From contig DAISIL010000001.1 in assembly GCA_036822015.1 (NCBI GenBank), positions 1 through 64,000 on the forward strand: DNA of 64,000 nucleotides, given 5' to 3'. The notes below the pieces were generated by a model. That model saw only the letters and a list, made by a program, of their open reading frames with translations, searched no databases and was not told where the DNA came from. Shown one piece after another: positions 44,514-54,264 of the stretch. Origin of the DNA: DAISIL01 sp036822015. Its GTDB lineage: Bacteria > Bacteroidota > Bacteroidia > Cytophagales > Bernardetiaceae. The number at the start of each line of letters is the position of its first letter. Position 1 is the stretch's first letter. The translations under genes were made by a program, and so were the position numbers.

Positions 44514-44590
44514 TCTTGCGCTGGGTCAAGATTTACGCGATCCTCTTTGCTGACCTTTGCTAGTACCCTACCAAACATCTTTTTGTCTGC

Positions 44591-45148
44591 ATGGAACAGC
44601 AAACCCTCATCACCGAACTCCTCGAGCTTACCCAACACCTGATCGCAAAAGCGCAAACCTTTCAATCGCTACCCGACCAAGCCCTCACCCAACGCCCACA
44701 CGCCCGAGCCTGGAACGCCCTCGAGTGCCTCGAGCATCTCAACCGCTACGGGCTGTTTTACATTCCCGAGTTTGAGCGGGCTTTGTCCCGTACCAAAACC
44801 GTCCCCGCTGATACACCTTTTCGGACGAGCTGGCTGGGTGGCTACCTCTCCGAGATGATGCGTCAGGAGGGCAAACAAAAAAAGACCATGAAAACTTTTG
44901 CCTCCAAGAACCCCTTAGGCATCTCGGCAGATCGACAAATCCTGGAGACCTTTATCGCCCAACAAAAACAAATGCTGCATTTGCTCGAGCAGGCACGCAC
45001 ACGGAGCATACGTAGCCGAGTATCGACGACGCTTCCGCTCCTGCGTCTGCCCCTTGGGGATGCCTTGCGTTTTGTGATCTATCACAACCAGCGGCATGTC
45101 CGTCAAGCCGAACGCGCCGTAGCGCTAGTCGTTGATATTGATGGCTAG
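44591..45148 (+). CDS. DinB-superfamily protein
   Basis: 185 aa four-helix bundle. Putative metal ligands are visible as His49 (LECLEHLNRY) and a C-terminal HNQRHVRQ pair near residues 163-167. Such proteins include thiol transferases and metal-dependent hydrolases; the substrate is unknown. It follows the regulator by 77 bases and overlaps the converging barrel gene by 24 bases at its 3' end. The last residues (ALVVDIDG) are read within that overlap. Confidence 0.72.
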   Translation: MEQQTLITELLELTQHLIAKAQTFQSLPDQALTQRPHARAWNALECLEHLNRYGLFYIPEFERALSRTKTVPADTPFRTSWLGGYLSEMMRQEGKQKKTMKTFASKNPLGISADRQILETFIAQQKQMLHLLEQARTRSIRSRVSTTLPLLRLPLGDALRFVIYHNQRHVRQAERAVALVVDIDG

Positions 45149-46258
45149 CCCCAGCGAAGCAACGATAAAACTTTTGCGCCAATCGGGGGCATCCTGCGAG
45201 ATGAAGCGATACCGAAAACCCAGCTCTCCCTGAAAGCGAACCCGCGAGGCAAAGGGCGTGATAAAGCCCAGGGCAGGTGTCGTGGCCAGATGTCCCTTGC
45301 TCGTTTGCGCTCGGGGGTAGCTGTACGCAATCCGGAAGATGCCTACCTCTAAGGGCAGGTGCAAATAAACCCGCATGGCATCGTTACGAAAAAAATCCCA
45401 TCGCACGCCTAAGCCGGTGGCCAGTTCTCGCTGTTTGGGATTGGTGGCTGTTTCGGGGTCGTCGTCCTCGTCCTCCACGCTTACGCTCACCTGGCTGCCT
45501 CGGATCATGGTGCTTAGATAAAAGGCCCGATAAAAACGGGTGTAGCTCATCACCCGTGCGCCAATGCCGACCTCACCCGAAGTCGTGATGGGAACCTCCA
45601 ACAAGAACGCCTGTTCTTTGTTGGGTAGTCCCATCAACCCCTTATCTGCCAGAGGACAAAACACCCCCTGCCCGACACTCCCAAAGCCCGAGATGTTGTA
45701 GTTTACGCCCAGCCCGAGGGTCATCAGCCAAACACTGGATTCGTAGGTTTGGTACCAAAACGTCTTGTGGCGCATGTTGAGCGATGCCTGAAAGCTGAAG
45801 CCCTCCAGGAGCGGCAGCATCAGCCCAAACTCTACGGATGGATCCACGCCCAGATCACTCAAATAGGCGTTCTTGCCCCGAAAATCAACCATGGAGAGTT
45901 CAAAATTGGGCTGTCCATAGACCAACAGGCGGTCATTACGTACCAGATCGAAGCGCAAACCAATCGCCCCGGCCACCTCCTGGTGCAAATAGGGTGTCTC
46001 CAGATCGGTGTGTGGCGGGTTGAGGACATTGACATCGCCGTCGTTTTCGGGTAGTCCATTGGGATAAAAACGATAACGGTGGGCCCGTCCCTGGATAACG
46101 ACAGCTATTTTTTTCTTGTCAAAATAGTTGTGAACGCCATAGCGCAGCCCCCAGCCGAGGTCAAAATGACGATTGGTACTGATGTCTAGTTGTCCACTTT
46201 GGGCAAAAACCGCTGTGCTGGATACAAGAAGTATCCATACGAGAAAAAATCGCAGCAT
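45125..46258 (-). CDS. Predicted outer-membrane beta-barrel protein, function unknown
   Basis: 377 aa with signal peptide (LRFFLVWILLVSSTAVFAQ, about 20 residues). The mature part is rich in aromatic/polar alternating strands (for example AVVIQGRAHRYRFYP, GVNYNISGFGSV, LGFRYRFIS) and ends FIVASLGLAININD. No transporter or receptor motif is recognised. It is a single gene that converges on the DinB gene with a 24-base overlap and no terminator between, so the two mRNAs overlap at their ends. Confidence 0.65.
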   Translation of the reverse strand: MLRFFLVWILLVSSTAVFAQSGQLDISTNRHFDLGWGLRYGVHNYFDKKKIAVVIQGRAHRYRFYPNGLPENDGDVNVLNPPHTDLETPYLHQEVAGAIGLRFDLVRNDRLLVYGQPNFELSMVDFRGKNAYLSDLGVDPSVEFGLMLPLLEGFSFQASLNMRHKTFWYQTYESSVWLMTLGLGVNYNISGFGSVGQGVFCPLADKGLMGLPNKEQAFLLEVPITTSGEVGIGARVMSYTRFYRAFYLSTMIRGSQVSVSVEDEDDDPETATNPKQRELATGLGVRWDFFRNDAMRVYLHLPLEVGIFRIAYSYPRAQTSKGHLATTPALGFITPFASRVRFQGELGFRYRFISQDAPDWRKSFIVASLGLAININD

Positions 46259-46400
46259 AAAAAAACTGTTTTGGTTAGCTTAAAAAAAATAAGGGTAGGC
46301 TTGTTTCGGTAGGCAGCGATCATTTGAACAACATTTTTTTGTACGCAAAAATCAGGCGGATGTTGTTTGGGCGTGTAGTTTTTTGTAGTTTTCGAGGGAT

Positions 46401-47402
46401 ATGCTAACGATTCATGGAGTAAGTCAGCGCTACGCCAGTGCGCCAGACGAGGTATTACGGGAGGTTTCATTTGCCGTAGATCGAGGGCAGACGCTCGTGG
46501 TTACGGGGGCTAGTGGTTCGGGTAAGTCTTCGCTGCTCCGAATTTTGGCAGGGCTAGAAAGTCCCAGTGCTGGGGAGGTGCGCTGGTGCGATGCCCCTGT
46601 GCTGTCGCCGGACGCGCTCATTCCGGGGCATCCCGCGATTGCGTTTCTGGATCAGTCCTCTGACCTTCCCCCCAACCTGCCCGTCGCCGAGACGATCAAG
46701 CGGGAGTTGCGCCGCTACCCTGATGCCTATCAAACCCAACGCCTCCACGAACTCCTCACTTTTTGTGGTATCGCCCACACCCAACGCCTGCCCCGTGAGC
46801 TATCCGGCGGGGAGCAGCAACGCTTAGCCCTGGCTCGTGCCGTCGCCCGCCTGCCCGAGGTGTTGCTCCTGGACGAACCCTTTGCCCACCTCGACTACCC
46901 CAACAAAACCCGCCTTCGGCAACTCATCCAAGACCTTGCCCAACGCTTCAAACTGACCATCATCGTTGTTACCCACCAAATTCGGGATGCTTTTGGCTTT
47001 GCCGATCATCTCCTGGTACTCGAGCGTGGACGCATCGCCCAGATCGACTCCCCCACCACGATATACAACCGCCCCGCTACCCCCGAGATCGCGCAGCTCT
47101 TTGGGCCTACCAACCTCCTGCCCCTGCCCCTACTCGGGCAAGACTACGCCGCCTATCCGCCCCAAACCCTGGCTTATATCCCGCCCGAGTTTATCAGCAT
47201 CAGCTCGCGCGGCGGAAAACCCGCCCAGGTATCGGCATCCACCTATCTCGGTGGTCGCTTCTTGATTACGGCAAACCTACTGGACGACCAGGGACAGGTC
47301 TCCCAAACAAGCCTCCATTTTTTTGTCCAACAAGAAAACCTTCAGGTGGGTAGCCATGTCCAGTTACAGATACACCTGCGTTGGCTGCATACTTTTGGCT
47401 AA
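46401..47402 (+). CDS. ABC transporter ATP-binding protein with TOBE-like C-terminus
   Basis: 333 aa. Walker A GASGSGKSS at about 37-45, signature LSGGEQQRLALARA near 133, Walker B VLLLDEPFAHLD near 153, H-loop VTHQ near 190. After about residue 230 (FGPTNLL) a beta-rich TOBE-like regulatory domain follows. This is the layout of importer ATPases for iron(III), spermidine/putrescine or anions. No permease or binding protein is adjacent, so it is an orphan or shared subunit. TAGTTTTC with a TTTG 16 bases upstream is a loose promoter match before the ATG. Confidence 0.85.
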   Translation: MLTIHGVSQRYASAPDEVLREVSFAVDRGQTLVVTGASGSGKSSLLRILAGLESPSAGEVRWCDAPVLSPDALIPGHPAIAFLDQSSDLPPNLPVAETIKRELRRYPDAYQTQRLHELLTFCGIAHTQRLPRELSGGEQQRLALARAVARLPEVLLLDEPFAHLDYPNKTRLRQLIQDLAQRFKLTIIVVTHQIRDAFGFADHLLVLERGRIAQIDSPTTIYNRPATPEIAQLFGPTNLLPLPLLGQDYAAYPPQTLAYIPPEFISISSRGGKPAQVSASTYLGGRFLITANLLDDQGQVSQTSLHFFVQQENLQVGSHVQLQIHLRWLHTFG

Positions 47403-47471
47403 ATTTAACATACCTACAAGCAACTTTATTTCCTTTTCAGGGACTTATAAAAGAATACAAACTGGCAACTG

Positions 47472-50400
47472 ATGCGGCACTGGATACCGTTCGTAGGTGC
47501 GTTTTTGTTTTTGGTGGAACTGGTCTCGGCCCAGATCGTTGAGGAGGAGGCCTTCTTGCAGGGGCGTTTTGTGGAGGTGGGCATTGCCGAGTGTGGCAGC
47601 TTCGGAACAACAGCAAATGCCCCCGAGGGCTATCACCCGCGCCTGGGCTTCGGGAGTGCCGCATCTCTGGGCTTTGTGGCTGATGTTGGGCGTGATGGCT
47701 GGCAGGAGGGCGATCCTGATTTTTGTGGGGATTATTTTTTGCCGGGCGCGCCCGAGGAGGGCTTTTCCGTAGAAATTGACAGTAACAATTTCGGTAATTT
47801 TGCCCGATGCGGTACGTTTCAGTTTGAGGGAGAAATCATTGATTACCAAATCAATGAAGCCCAGGTAGCGGCTACCTGGCAAGGGTTGCGCGACGGTCTG
47901 CAACTGACCGCCCGGACATACATCCCCCGCGATAAGCTCTATTTCGTTACCGAAATCTTGCTCGAAAACACGGGTGAGGATACCCTCCGCAGCGTCTATT
48001 ACATGCGCAACGTCGATCCAGACAACGACCAGACGCTATCGGGAGACTTTGCCACCCAAAACACCATCGTTTTTCAGCAGCCCGAAGCCGATGACCAAAA
48101 AGCCCTCGTGGAGGCCATCGGGCCCAGCATCGGTTGCTATCTCGGCTTGGGGGCAAAGGACAGCCGCGCCCGTGTAAGCCGAGGTGGATTTTCTAACCGC
48201 TCGGCAAGCCAGGTTTGGGCAGGTCGTCCGCCACTGAGTCCCGAGGGCAGCAGCCTGGCTGATGATGCCATCTCGATTGCTTTTTTTGTGGGCGATATAC
48301 CGCCCGGGGCCTGCGAGCGTGTGGCTTTTGCGTATATCCTTAACCCCGAAGATCTCGACGAAGCCCTGACGGCCACCCAGCAGATTCAGTTCATCGCCAA
48401 CGGCAGCAACATCACCGACAGCCTGGCCACGCCTGCCCTCTGCCCAGGGCTTTCCCAGCAAATCCAAATTTTGAATGCAGAGGATTACCAGTGGACGTGG
48501 TCGCCGGCCGAGGGGCTAGACACCAACACCGGCACACAAGTCATGGCTACGCCACCCGTTACGACCACCTACACGGCTACGGGCATCAGTGCTGACGCTT
48601 GTCGTCCGGATGTGAGCGTAGCGATTGAGGTGCGTATTCGCCCTACTCCACCGGCTCAAATCATTACGGATGAGGGGTTTGTGGGTGATACTTTGCGGCT
48701 TTGCAACGCCGAGCCGTTTCCGGTTTTGTTCGGAATCACGGATAGGGTCAGTCCGATGCTTGACTACTTTTGGCGTGAGCTGGGCAGCCCCGATGTGCTG
48801 CTCTCAACGCTCGATAGCCTGGCCATCACGGAAGGGCGTTCGGATTTGCGCCGCTATGAGTTTCGGGTACGGGATAACGACATCGTGGATGCCTGCAACG
48901 AAGGCCGCGATACGATGACGGTGATCTTTAAGCCCGAGCCGCGTCCGCGCATCTCCCAGGCCGGGCAGGTGATCGACACCCTGCGGCGTTGCAACCGCGA
49001 CCCCGTCCTTACGCTGGCTGCCGATAATCCCTTCGACAACCCCGCGACGCAGTACCGCTGGCTGCTCCTAAGGCAAGGGCAGCCGGATGAGGTAGTCAGT
49101 GATAGCCTCACCTGGACAGCCGATTTGTTCTCGGACAGCTTGCAAGTAGCCGTTCTGGCCATAGATACCGCCTTTGATTATGGCTGTGAAGGCACGGATA
49201 CGGCGGTGGTCATTTTTTATCCATCCTCTCGGCTCCGCATCCAGACCGGCGATACGCTTACGGATACGGTTTGGTTTTGCGATAGCGAAGGGCCACAAAC
49301 AATCACGGCCAGCGATTCGGCACTGGATACAGCGCCCATCCGTTACTTTTGGCGAGACATCACCACCCCCACAGCACCCGTCCTGCTGGACACCGGCCGT
49401 AGCCTGACCGTGGATGGCTTTTCCCAGACGCGGGTCTATGAGATCGAAGTGATTACTGATTTTCCGATCAACTGCGGTGGGCTGGATACGCTCACGGTTG
49501 TTTTTGTGCCAGATCCCGATTCGTTGGCTATCCTACATGATGGCCTTGCGCCTGTGGGCGATACGCTGTTTTTTTGTACCGAAGCAGGCCCCCAAACCCT
49601 CATGGCAAGCACCAGCACCCCTCGAGCCGAGTGGCAGTGGTTTCGTGTGCAGGCAGATACGGCTTTGCCTATTTTGGGTGCCAATACGTCTAGCTTGGTG
49701 GTGGAGGAAAGCCAAACGCTGATCGTGGAGCTACGCGATGCCGCCACGCCGGTTTTGTGTAGCCGCTACGATACCCTGACGGTGGCTTTTGTGCCGAATC
49801 CGTCGCTGGCCTTACCCGATACGACGTTTCTTTGTGCTGGTACACAAAGTATTGATCTACCCGAAGATGAAAACTTGCAGTATGCCTGGACGGGCCCCAA
49901 TGGCTTTACCTCCGACTCAGCGGCCATCGTTCCACCCGAAGTAGGGGCCTACCAACTCACGCTCACGGAGCCGCGCAATGGCTGTTCCCAAAACCTCCAA
50001 ACGGTCGTGGAGGCACCTGCTCCTGTTCCCCTCCGCATCCAGTTTGGGGATGCCGATACGTCTCGGCTTTGCCTGGGCGATACGCTGCGGCTCGATGCCT
50101 CGGATACCCTGCACGGCCCCGAGGTGATCTATGGCTGGAATATCGGTCGTACCGTGCCGAGTTTTGCCGAAGTCCTGACCGATACCCAGACCGTCATTAC
50201 GGTACAACTCACCGACACCCGGACGGGCTGCACCTCCGAGGATACGCTTCGCTTCAAGGTGGGCGCGTATCCCGATCTGCAACTGCCGGTATCGCTGGCC
50301 TTTTGCGCCCCTTCGGATACGATCAACTTGGGCTTGCCCAATCGCTGGGCTTACCGCTGGCAAGGGCTGGGCTTGATCGCTGATCTGGGCGACGGACGGG

Positions 50401-52874
50401 CTGTTGTCGATCAAGCGGGAAGTTATACCTTACAGGCCACCAACACCCGGCAGGGCTGCCAAAGCGAAAGCACCTTAGCGGTCATCTTCGATACTCTGCC
50501 CCTCCTGGATTTACCCGATACGCTTTCGGTGTGCGCCTTAGATACCCTTACGCCGCTCGTGGCCCAGGACTTGACACACGGGCCTGCCATTGCCTATGCT
50601 TGGTTTGCGCTGGACGATACGACACTTTTGGCGACGACGGGAACCTATCGCCCCGGTCGTGCGGGTACGTATCGGGTGCGCGTCCTGGATACCCGGACGG
50701 GGTGCAGCCAGCGCGATACGGCGGTATTTGTGGAGCGTCCGCATCCTGTTTTTTCGATACAAGGCCATGCCGAGGTCAGTTGCATTGGCAGCGATACGCT
50801 GCGGTTGCGTCCGGAGGAGGTAGGCCAGGCAGCGGTGCGCTGGTCGGATGGCTCCTCGGGCTTGAGCCTGGTGGTGCGCCAGACGGGCATCTACTCGGCT
50901 ACACTCACAGAACGTGGATGCAGCAGTACCCAAAGCCGCTTTGTGCGCCTCGGCACTCGGCCACCTTTGCCTAGTTTTCCCGATACGTTGCGGCTTTGTC
51001 AGGGCGACAGCCTGCGCTTGGATGCCTTTGCCGCTCGGCAGGGCCAGGTACGCTATCGCTGGATAGATTTGGCAGACGGTCGCTTGCTCGCCGAAACGGC
51101 CCAGCTAACGCTTACCTACGCGGGCCAGGCTCGGCAGCGTATCCTGCGTCAGGTCTCGAACCAGGATTGCAACAACAGCGATACCCTGCACGTGTATTGG
51201 CAAAGCCAAGAGACCGTCGGGATACGGCTCTCCGATACGCTCCTCTGCCTGGGGCAGTCTATCCAGGCTATTGCCGAAGGCTCGGGAGATGTTGTTTGGG
51301 ACGATGGCAGCACGGCAGTTGAGCGCGTGTTTGTCCCCGAGCGGGCGGGCCGCTATACACTTACCCTAACACATTTGGAAACAGGTGTTTGTGCTGCTCG
51401 CACAACGGTACGGGAGGTGGAGGTACTACCCGCTCCCCAACGCCCCAGCTTAGACACGGCTTATGTACGCTGTGTCGGTGATTCTTTGTTTTTGGATGCC
51501 GCAACGAAAGAACAGCCGCTCGGGAGTAGCTACCGCTGGGAAAGCGATCAGGGGCGGTTGTTATCCGATCGCTCGGCGTTTTGGCTTACCGCTGATGGTC
51601 TGGGGCAGCTACGCGGGCAGGTGTACCTGGAAATCTCCGTCGGCACTTGTGCCACAAGCGATACGTTGGCTATCCGATTCGTTGAGCCGCCCCGGGCGCG
51701 CTTCCGCGATACGCCCCTGCGGGATAGCCTTTGCCTGGGCGATACCCAAAAGCTACAAGCCGAAGGAGCGGCGACTTATCGCTGGAATACCGGCGATACG
51801 ACGGCAACGATTGACTTTGTGGGGCAAACGGTGGGCTTGACGCGGCTTTGGCTCTCGGTTCGTGATCCCGAAGGAGTATGCCCCGAGACCCGAGATACGC
51901 TCTTGCGCTGGGTGCTGCCTTTGCCCGACGTGCGCCTCCAAAACGCCCCTGCTGTTGCCTGCCAGGGCGATACCCTGACCTTGACGGCAAGCGGGGCCGC
52001 TGCTTACCGTTGGCAAAGCGACGGGCAGTTTTTGGGCAATACCGACACCCTCCGCTTGCTTGCCCAAACGCAAGCCATACAGCTACAAGGCACTGATACC
52101 AACGGCTGTACCAACACAACCACTGCTGCCCTTCGGGTGGTTGAGCAGCCGGACATCCCTGATCTTGTGCAGGGCTGCCGAGGGGATACGCTGCGCCTTG
52201 GTGTGGATCGCCCCGACGCATCGGCGGACTATTTTTGGCAAGAAACCGCCCAAACGACCCCACAAATTCGGGTGCTGCGGGGTGGTACTTATACCCTTGA
52301 AGTTCGGCAGGACGAGTGCCGGTTTGTCCAACCCATTCGAGCGATCTTCGAGGAGTACCCGCGTATATTTTTGCTATCGGATACCGTCTTTTGTTTTGAG
52401 GACGGACTGCCACTCGTGCTACGCCCACAAAGCGATCTTGGGGATGGTGTTTTGTTGGATTGGCTCTGGGACGATGGCACAAGAACGCCCGAGCGAGGCA
52501 TTGAAGCAGCAGGCGATTTTGGTGTACAACTGACGGCCCGTTATGCCCAACGGGCCTGTATCTCCCGGGCGCGTATCGGCGTTCGGGCGCGTTGCCTTGA
52601 ACGGGTCTTTGTACCGGATGCTTTTACGCCTAACGAAGATGGTCTAAATGACCGCTTCGTGATTTTTGGGAAAAACATCGGTGATTTTTCTCTGGAAATA
52701 TTTGACCGTTGGGGCATCTTACGCCATCGCCTGCGGAAGCCCTTCGATCAGATCACACCAGCAGACTGGTGGGATGGAAGAGGGTTTCCCGTTGGCACTT
52801 ATACCTGGGTGATCGCTTATGAGGGGGTAGAGGGCTGGCAACGAAAAACGGGACAGGTGCAGCTATTGCGCTGA
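47472..52874 (+). CDS. Giant T9SS-exported protein with about 16 Ig-like repeats and a gliding-type sorting domain
   Basis: 1800 aa. A signal peptide (about 1-20, ending LVELVSAQ) is followed by a unique N-terminal domain (about 21-320). Then comes a string of about 16 similar 70-95-residue Ig/PKD-like units. Each unit starts with a Cys and a loose C-x-GD(T/S)L-x-L motif and has a buried Trp about 25 residues later. The last 90 residues (VFVPDAFTPNEDGLNDRF near 1712, FDRWGILRHRL, GTYTWVIAYEG) are the type B T9SS C-terminal sorting domain that delivers proteins to the cell surface. It may be an adhesin or glide-track component. It is a lone gene; its end overlaps the converging small nuclease-like gene by 12 bases. 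Confidence 0.9.
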   Translation: MRHWIPFVGAFLFLVELVSAQIVEEEAFLQGRFVEVGIAECGSFGTTANAPEGYHPRLGFGSAASLGFVADVGRDGWQEGDPDFCGDYFLPGAPEEGFSVEIDSNNFGNFARCGTFQFEGEIIDYQINEAQVAATWQGLRDGLQLTARTYIPRDKLYFVTEILLENTGEDTLRSVYYMRNVDPDNDQTLSGDFATQNTIVFQQPEADDQKALVEAIGPSIGCYLGLGAKDSRARVSRGGFSNRSASQVWAGRPPLSPEGSSLADDAISIAFFVGDIPPGACERVAFAYILNPEDLDEALTATQQIQFIANGSNITDSLATPALCPGLSQQIQILNAEDYQWTWSPAEGLDTNTGTQVMATPPVTTTYTATGISADACRPDVSVAIEVRIRPTPPAQIITDEGFVGDTLRLCNAEPFPVLFGITDRVSPMLDYFWRELGSPDVLLSTLDSLAITEGRSDLRRYEFRVRDNDIVDACNEGRDTMTVIFKPEPRPRISQAGQVIDTLRRCNRDPVLTLAADNPFDNPATQYRWLLLRQGQPDEVVSDSLTWTADLFSDSLQVAVLAIDTAFDYGCEGTDTAVVIFYPSSRLRIQTGDTLTDTVWFCDSEGPQTITASDSALDTAPIRYFWRDITTPTAPVLLDTGRSLTVDGFSQTRVYEIEVITDFPINCGGLDTLTVVFVPDPDSLAILHDGLAPVGDTLFFCTEAGPQTLMASTSTPRAEWQWFRVQADTALPILGANTSSLVVEESQTLIVELRDAATPVLCSRYDTLTVAFVPNPSLALPDTTFLCAGTQSIDLPEDENLQYAWTGPNGFTSDSAAIVPPEVGAYQLTLTEPRNGCSQNLQTVVEAPAPVPLRIQFGDADTSRLCLGDTLRLDASDTLHGPEVIYGWNIGRTVPSFAEVLTDTQTVITVQLTDTRTGCTSEDTLRFKVGAYPDLQLPVSLAFCAPSDTINLGLPNRWAYRWQGLGLIADLGDGRAVVDQAGSYTLQATNTRQGCQSESTLAVIFDTLPLLDLPDTLSVCALDTLTPLVAQDLTHGPAIAYAWFALDDTTLLATTGTYRPGRAGTYRVRVLDTRTGCSQRDTAVFVERPHPVFSIQGHAEVSCIGSDTLRLRPEEVGQAAVRWSDGSSGLSLVVRQTGIYSATLTERGCSSTQSRFVRLGTRPPLPSFPDTLRLCQGDSLRLDAFAARQGQVRYRWIDLADGRLLAETAQLTLTYAGQARQRILRQVSNQDCNNSDTLHVYWQSQETVGIRLSDTLLCLGQSIQAIAEGSGDVVWDDGSTAVERVFVPERAGRYTLTLTHLETGVCAARTTVREVEVLPAPQRPSLDTAYVRCVGDSLFLDAATKEQPLGSSYRWESDQGRLLSDRSAFWLTADGLGQLRGQVYLEISVGTCATSDTLAIRFVEPPRARFRDTPLRDSLCLGDTQKLQAEGAATYRWNTGDTTATIDFVGQTVGLTRLWLSVRDPEGVCPETRDTLLRWVLPLPDVRLQNAPAVACQGDTLTLTASGAAAYRWQSDGQFLGNTDTLRLLAQTQAIQLQGTDTNGCTNTTTAALRVVEQPDIPDLVQGCRGDTLRLGVDRPDASADYFWQETAQTTPQIRVLRGGTYTLEVRQDECRFVQPIRAIFEEYPRIFLLSDTVFCFEDGLPLVLRPQSDLGDGVLLDWLWDDGTRTPERGIEAAGDFGVQLTARYAQRACISRARIGVRARCLERVFVPDAFTPNEDGLNDRFVIFGKNIGDFSLEIFDRWGILRHRLRKPFDQITPADWWDGRGFPVGTYTWVIAYEGVEGWQRKTGQVQLLR

Positions 52875-53306
52875 CGGGAAGTCAGGTAAAGTTTTGATGG
52901 TGTGGTAGTTGTCTTCGGTTTTGTGCCAGAGGTGATGGTTCATGCCGTTGGTGAGCATCAGGTAAGGGGCCCCAAAGTGGGTGTTGTAGGTGAGCAGTTG
53001 GCGGGTGTCGCTTTCGGAGAGGTTTAGGTGAGGAGCCTTGCACTCAACGAGCAGAAAGGGCCTGGCTTGTCGATCAAAAACCAGCAGATCGCTGCGCCGA
53101 TGCAGGCCGTGTTGTTGGTGCATCCGTTCTACTTGCATCAGGCCTGGGGGGTATTGCTGTTGGAGCAACCAATGAATAACGTGCTGACGCACCCACTCCT
53201 CGGGGGTCAGACGGACATACCGGCGACGGACGGTATCGAAGATGTACAGCTTTCCGTCTTTTCGTTGGATTTTGGGGGTGAACGAGGGTAGGTTGAGCTT
53301 AGACAA
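52863..53306 (-). CDS. Small PD-(D/E)xK protein (type I restriction HsdR N-terminal domain type)
   Basis: 147 aa from a TTG at 53304-53306, giving MSKLNLPSFTPKIQRK. A promoter element sits just upstream, so the ATG at 53360 lies before the transcription start and is rejected. The domain contains TPEEWVRQHVIHWLL near residues 34-48 and the PD-(D/E)xK core Asp73 (RRSDLLVFD) ... Glu88-Cys-Lys90 (LLVECKAP). This is the HsdR N-terminal nuclease-like domain found alone in many Bacteroidota, with no methylase or specificity subunit nearby. The cellular role is unknown. Confidence 0.78.
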   Translation of the reverse strand: MSKLNLPSFTPKIQRKDGKLYIFDTVRRRYVRLTPEEWVRQHVIHWLLQQQYPPGLMQVERMHQQHGLHRRSDLLVFDRQARPFLLVECKAPHLNLSESDTRQLLTYNTHFGAPYLMLTNGMNHHLWHKTEDNYHTIKTLPDFPSAQ

Positions 53307-53331
53307 GGTGAGTTGCGCTTTTGGAGGAGAC

Positions 53332-53339
53332 AAAAGTAC
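53332..53339 (-). promoter_or_regulatory. -7 promoter element deciding the start of the nuclease-like gene
   Basis: TACTTTTG on the minus strand, an exact TAnnTTTG match, 25 bases upstream of the TTG at 53306 and inside the frame that starts at 53360. Confidence 0.5.
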
Positions 53340-53448
53340 GACAAAAAAACGCAGAGACACCCCCTGCCGGAAGCCCTCCAGGGCGATGAAGTTTGTTCAG
53401 CAAGGGTAGATTAACGATCTTTGCTTTTTTCCTTAATCCCTGACTTAG

Positions 53449-54258
53449 ATGGCACAATTTCGATTTCCCAAGCAGTCGGCGAAAGCCAAAGAGAAAAAAG
53501 CCGAGATCGTCCGCGATTGGCTCACCCGCTATACCGGCACACCCCTGGAAGAATTTGGGGAGTACATCCTCTTGACCAACTTCTACGACTACCTCGAAAT
53601 CTTTGCCCGCAACTACGGCGGCGAAATCCGAGGGCGCGAAAAACCCATGCAGACCGTTACGGCGGATAATATCACGTTCATCAACTTTGGCATCGGAAGC
53701 CCCCAGGCCGCTACGGTCATGGATTTGATCTCGGCCGTTAGCCCCAAATCAGCACTTTTTTTGGGCAAATGTGGTGGCTTGAAGAAAAAAACACAGATCG
53801 GCGATTTTATTCTGCCCATCGCGGCCATCCGAGGGGAAGGAACCAGCGATGACTACATGCCGCCCGAGGTGCCGGCCTTGCCCTCGTTTCGTCTCCAAAA
53901 AGCGGTCTCCTCTATCGTCGCCCAAAACGGACACGACTACTGGACAGGCACGGTCTATACCACCAACCGCCGTGTCTGGGAACACGATACCAACTTTAAG
54001 CGTTATCTCCGCCGTACCCGAGCTATGGGTATCGACATGGAGACGGCTACGATCTTTACCGTAGGGTTCATCAACGAAATTCCGCACGGGGCCCTATTGC
54101 TGGTCTCGGATATGCCCATGATCCCCGAAGGAGTCAAGACCTCCAAAAGCGATAAGAGCGTTACGCAGGCCTTCGCCGAGCCGCATGTCCAGATGGGTTA
54201 TCAGGCCTTGAAAGAAGTCGAGATGTCGGGGGAGTCGATGAAACACCTGCGTTTTTAG
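53449..54258 (+). CDS. amn: AMP nucleosidase
   Basis: Phosphorylase-family enzyme (269 aa) that splits AMP into adenine and ribose-5-phosphate, adjusting adenylate pools. The nucleoside-phosphorylase fold shows GIGSPQAATVMDL near 82-94, LGKCGGLKKKTQIGDFILP near 103-121, GIDMETATIFTVG near 193-205 and LLLVSDMPM near 218. A Lys-rich N-terminal stretch (AKAKEKKAE) precedes it. The short length matches the Bacteroidota form rather than the 480-residue enterobacterial enzyme. A small membrane-protein gene follows 6 bases later. Confidence 0.88.
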   Translation: MAQFRFPKQSAKAKEKKAEIVRDWLTRYTGTPLEEFGEYILLTNFYDYLEIFARNYGGEIRGREKPMQTVTADNITFINFGIGSPQAATVMDLISAVSPKSALFLGKCGGLKKKTQIGDFILPIAAIRGEGTSDDYMPPEVPALPSFRLQKAVSSIVAQNGHDYWTGTVYTTNRRVWEHDTNFKRYLRRTRAMGIDMETATIFTVGFINEIPHGALLLVSDMPMIPEGVKTSKSDKSVTQAFAEPHVQMGYQALKEVEMSGESMKHLRF

Positions 54259-54264
54259 GGGATC

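Noticed and set aside
47472..52874. Repeated motifs considered as CRISPR or tandem DNA repeats
   Set aside because: The repeats are protein-level Ig-like units within one open frame, diverged in DNA sequence.
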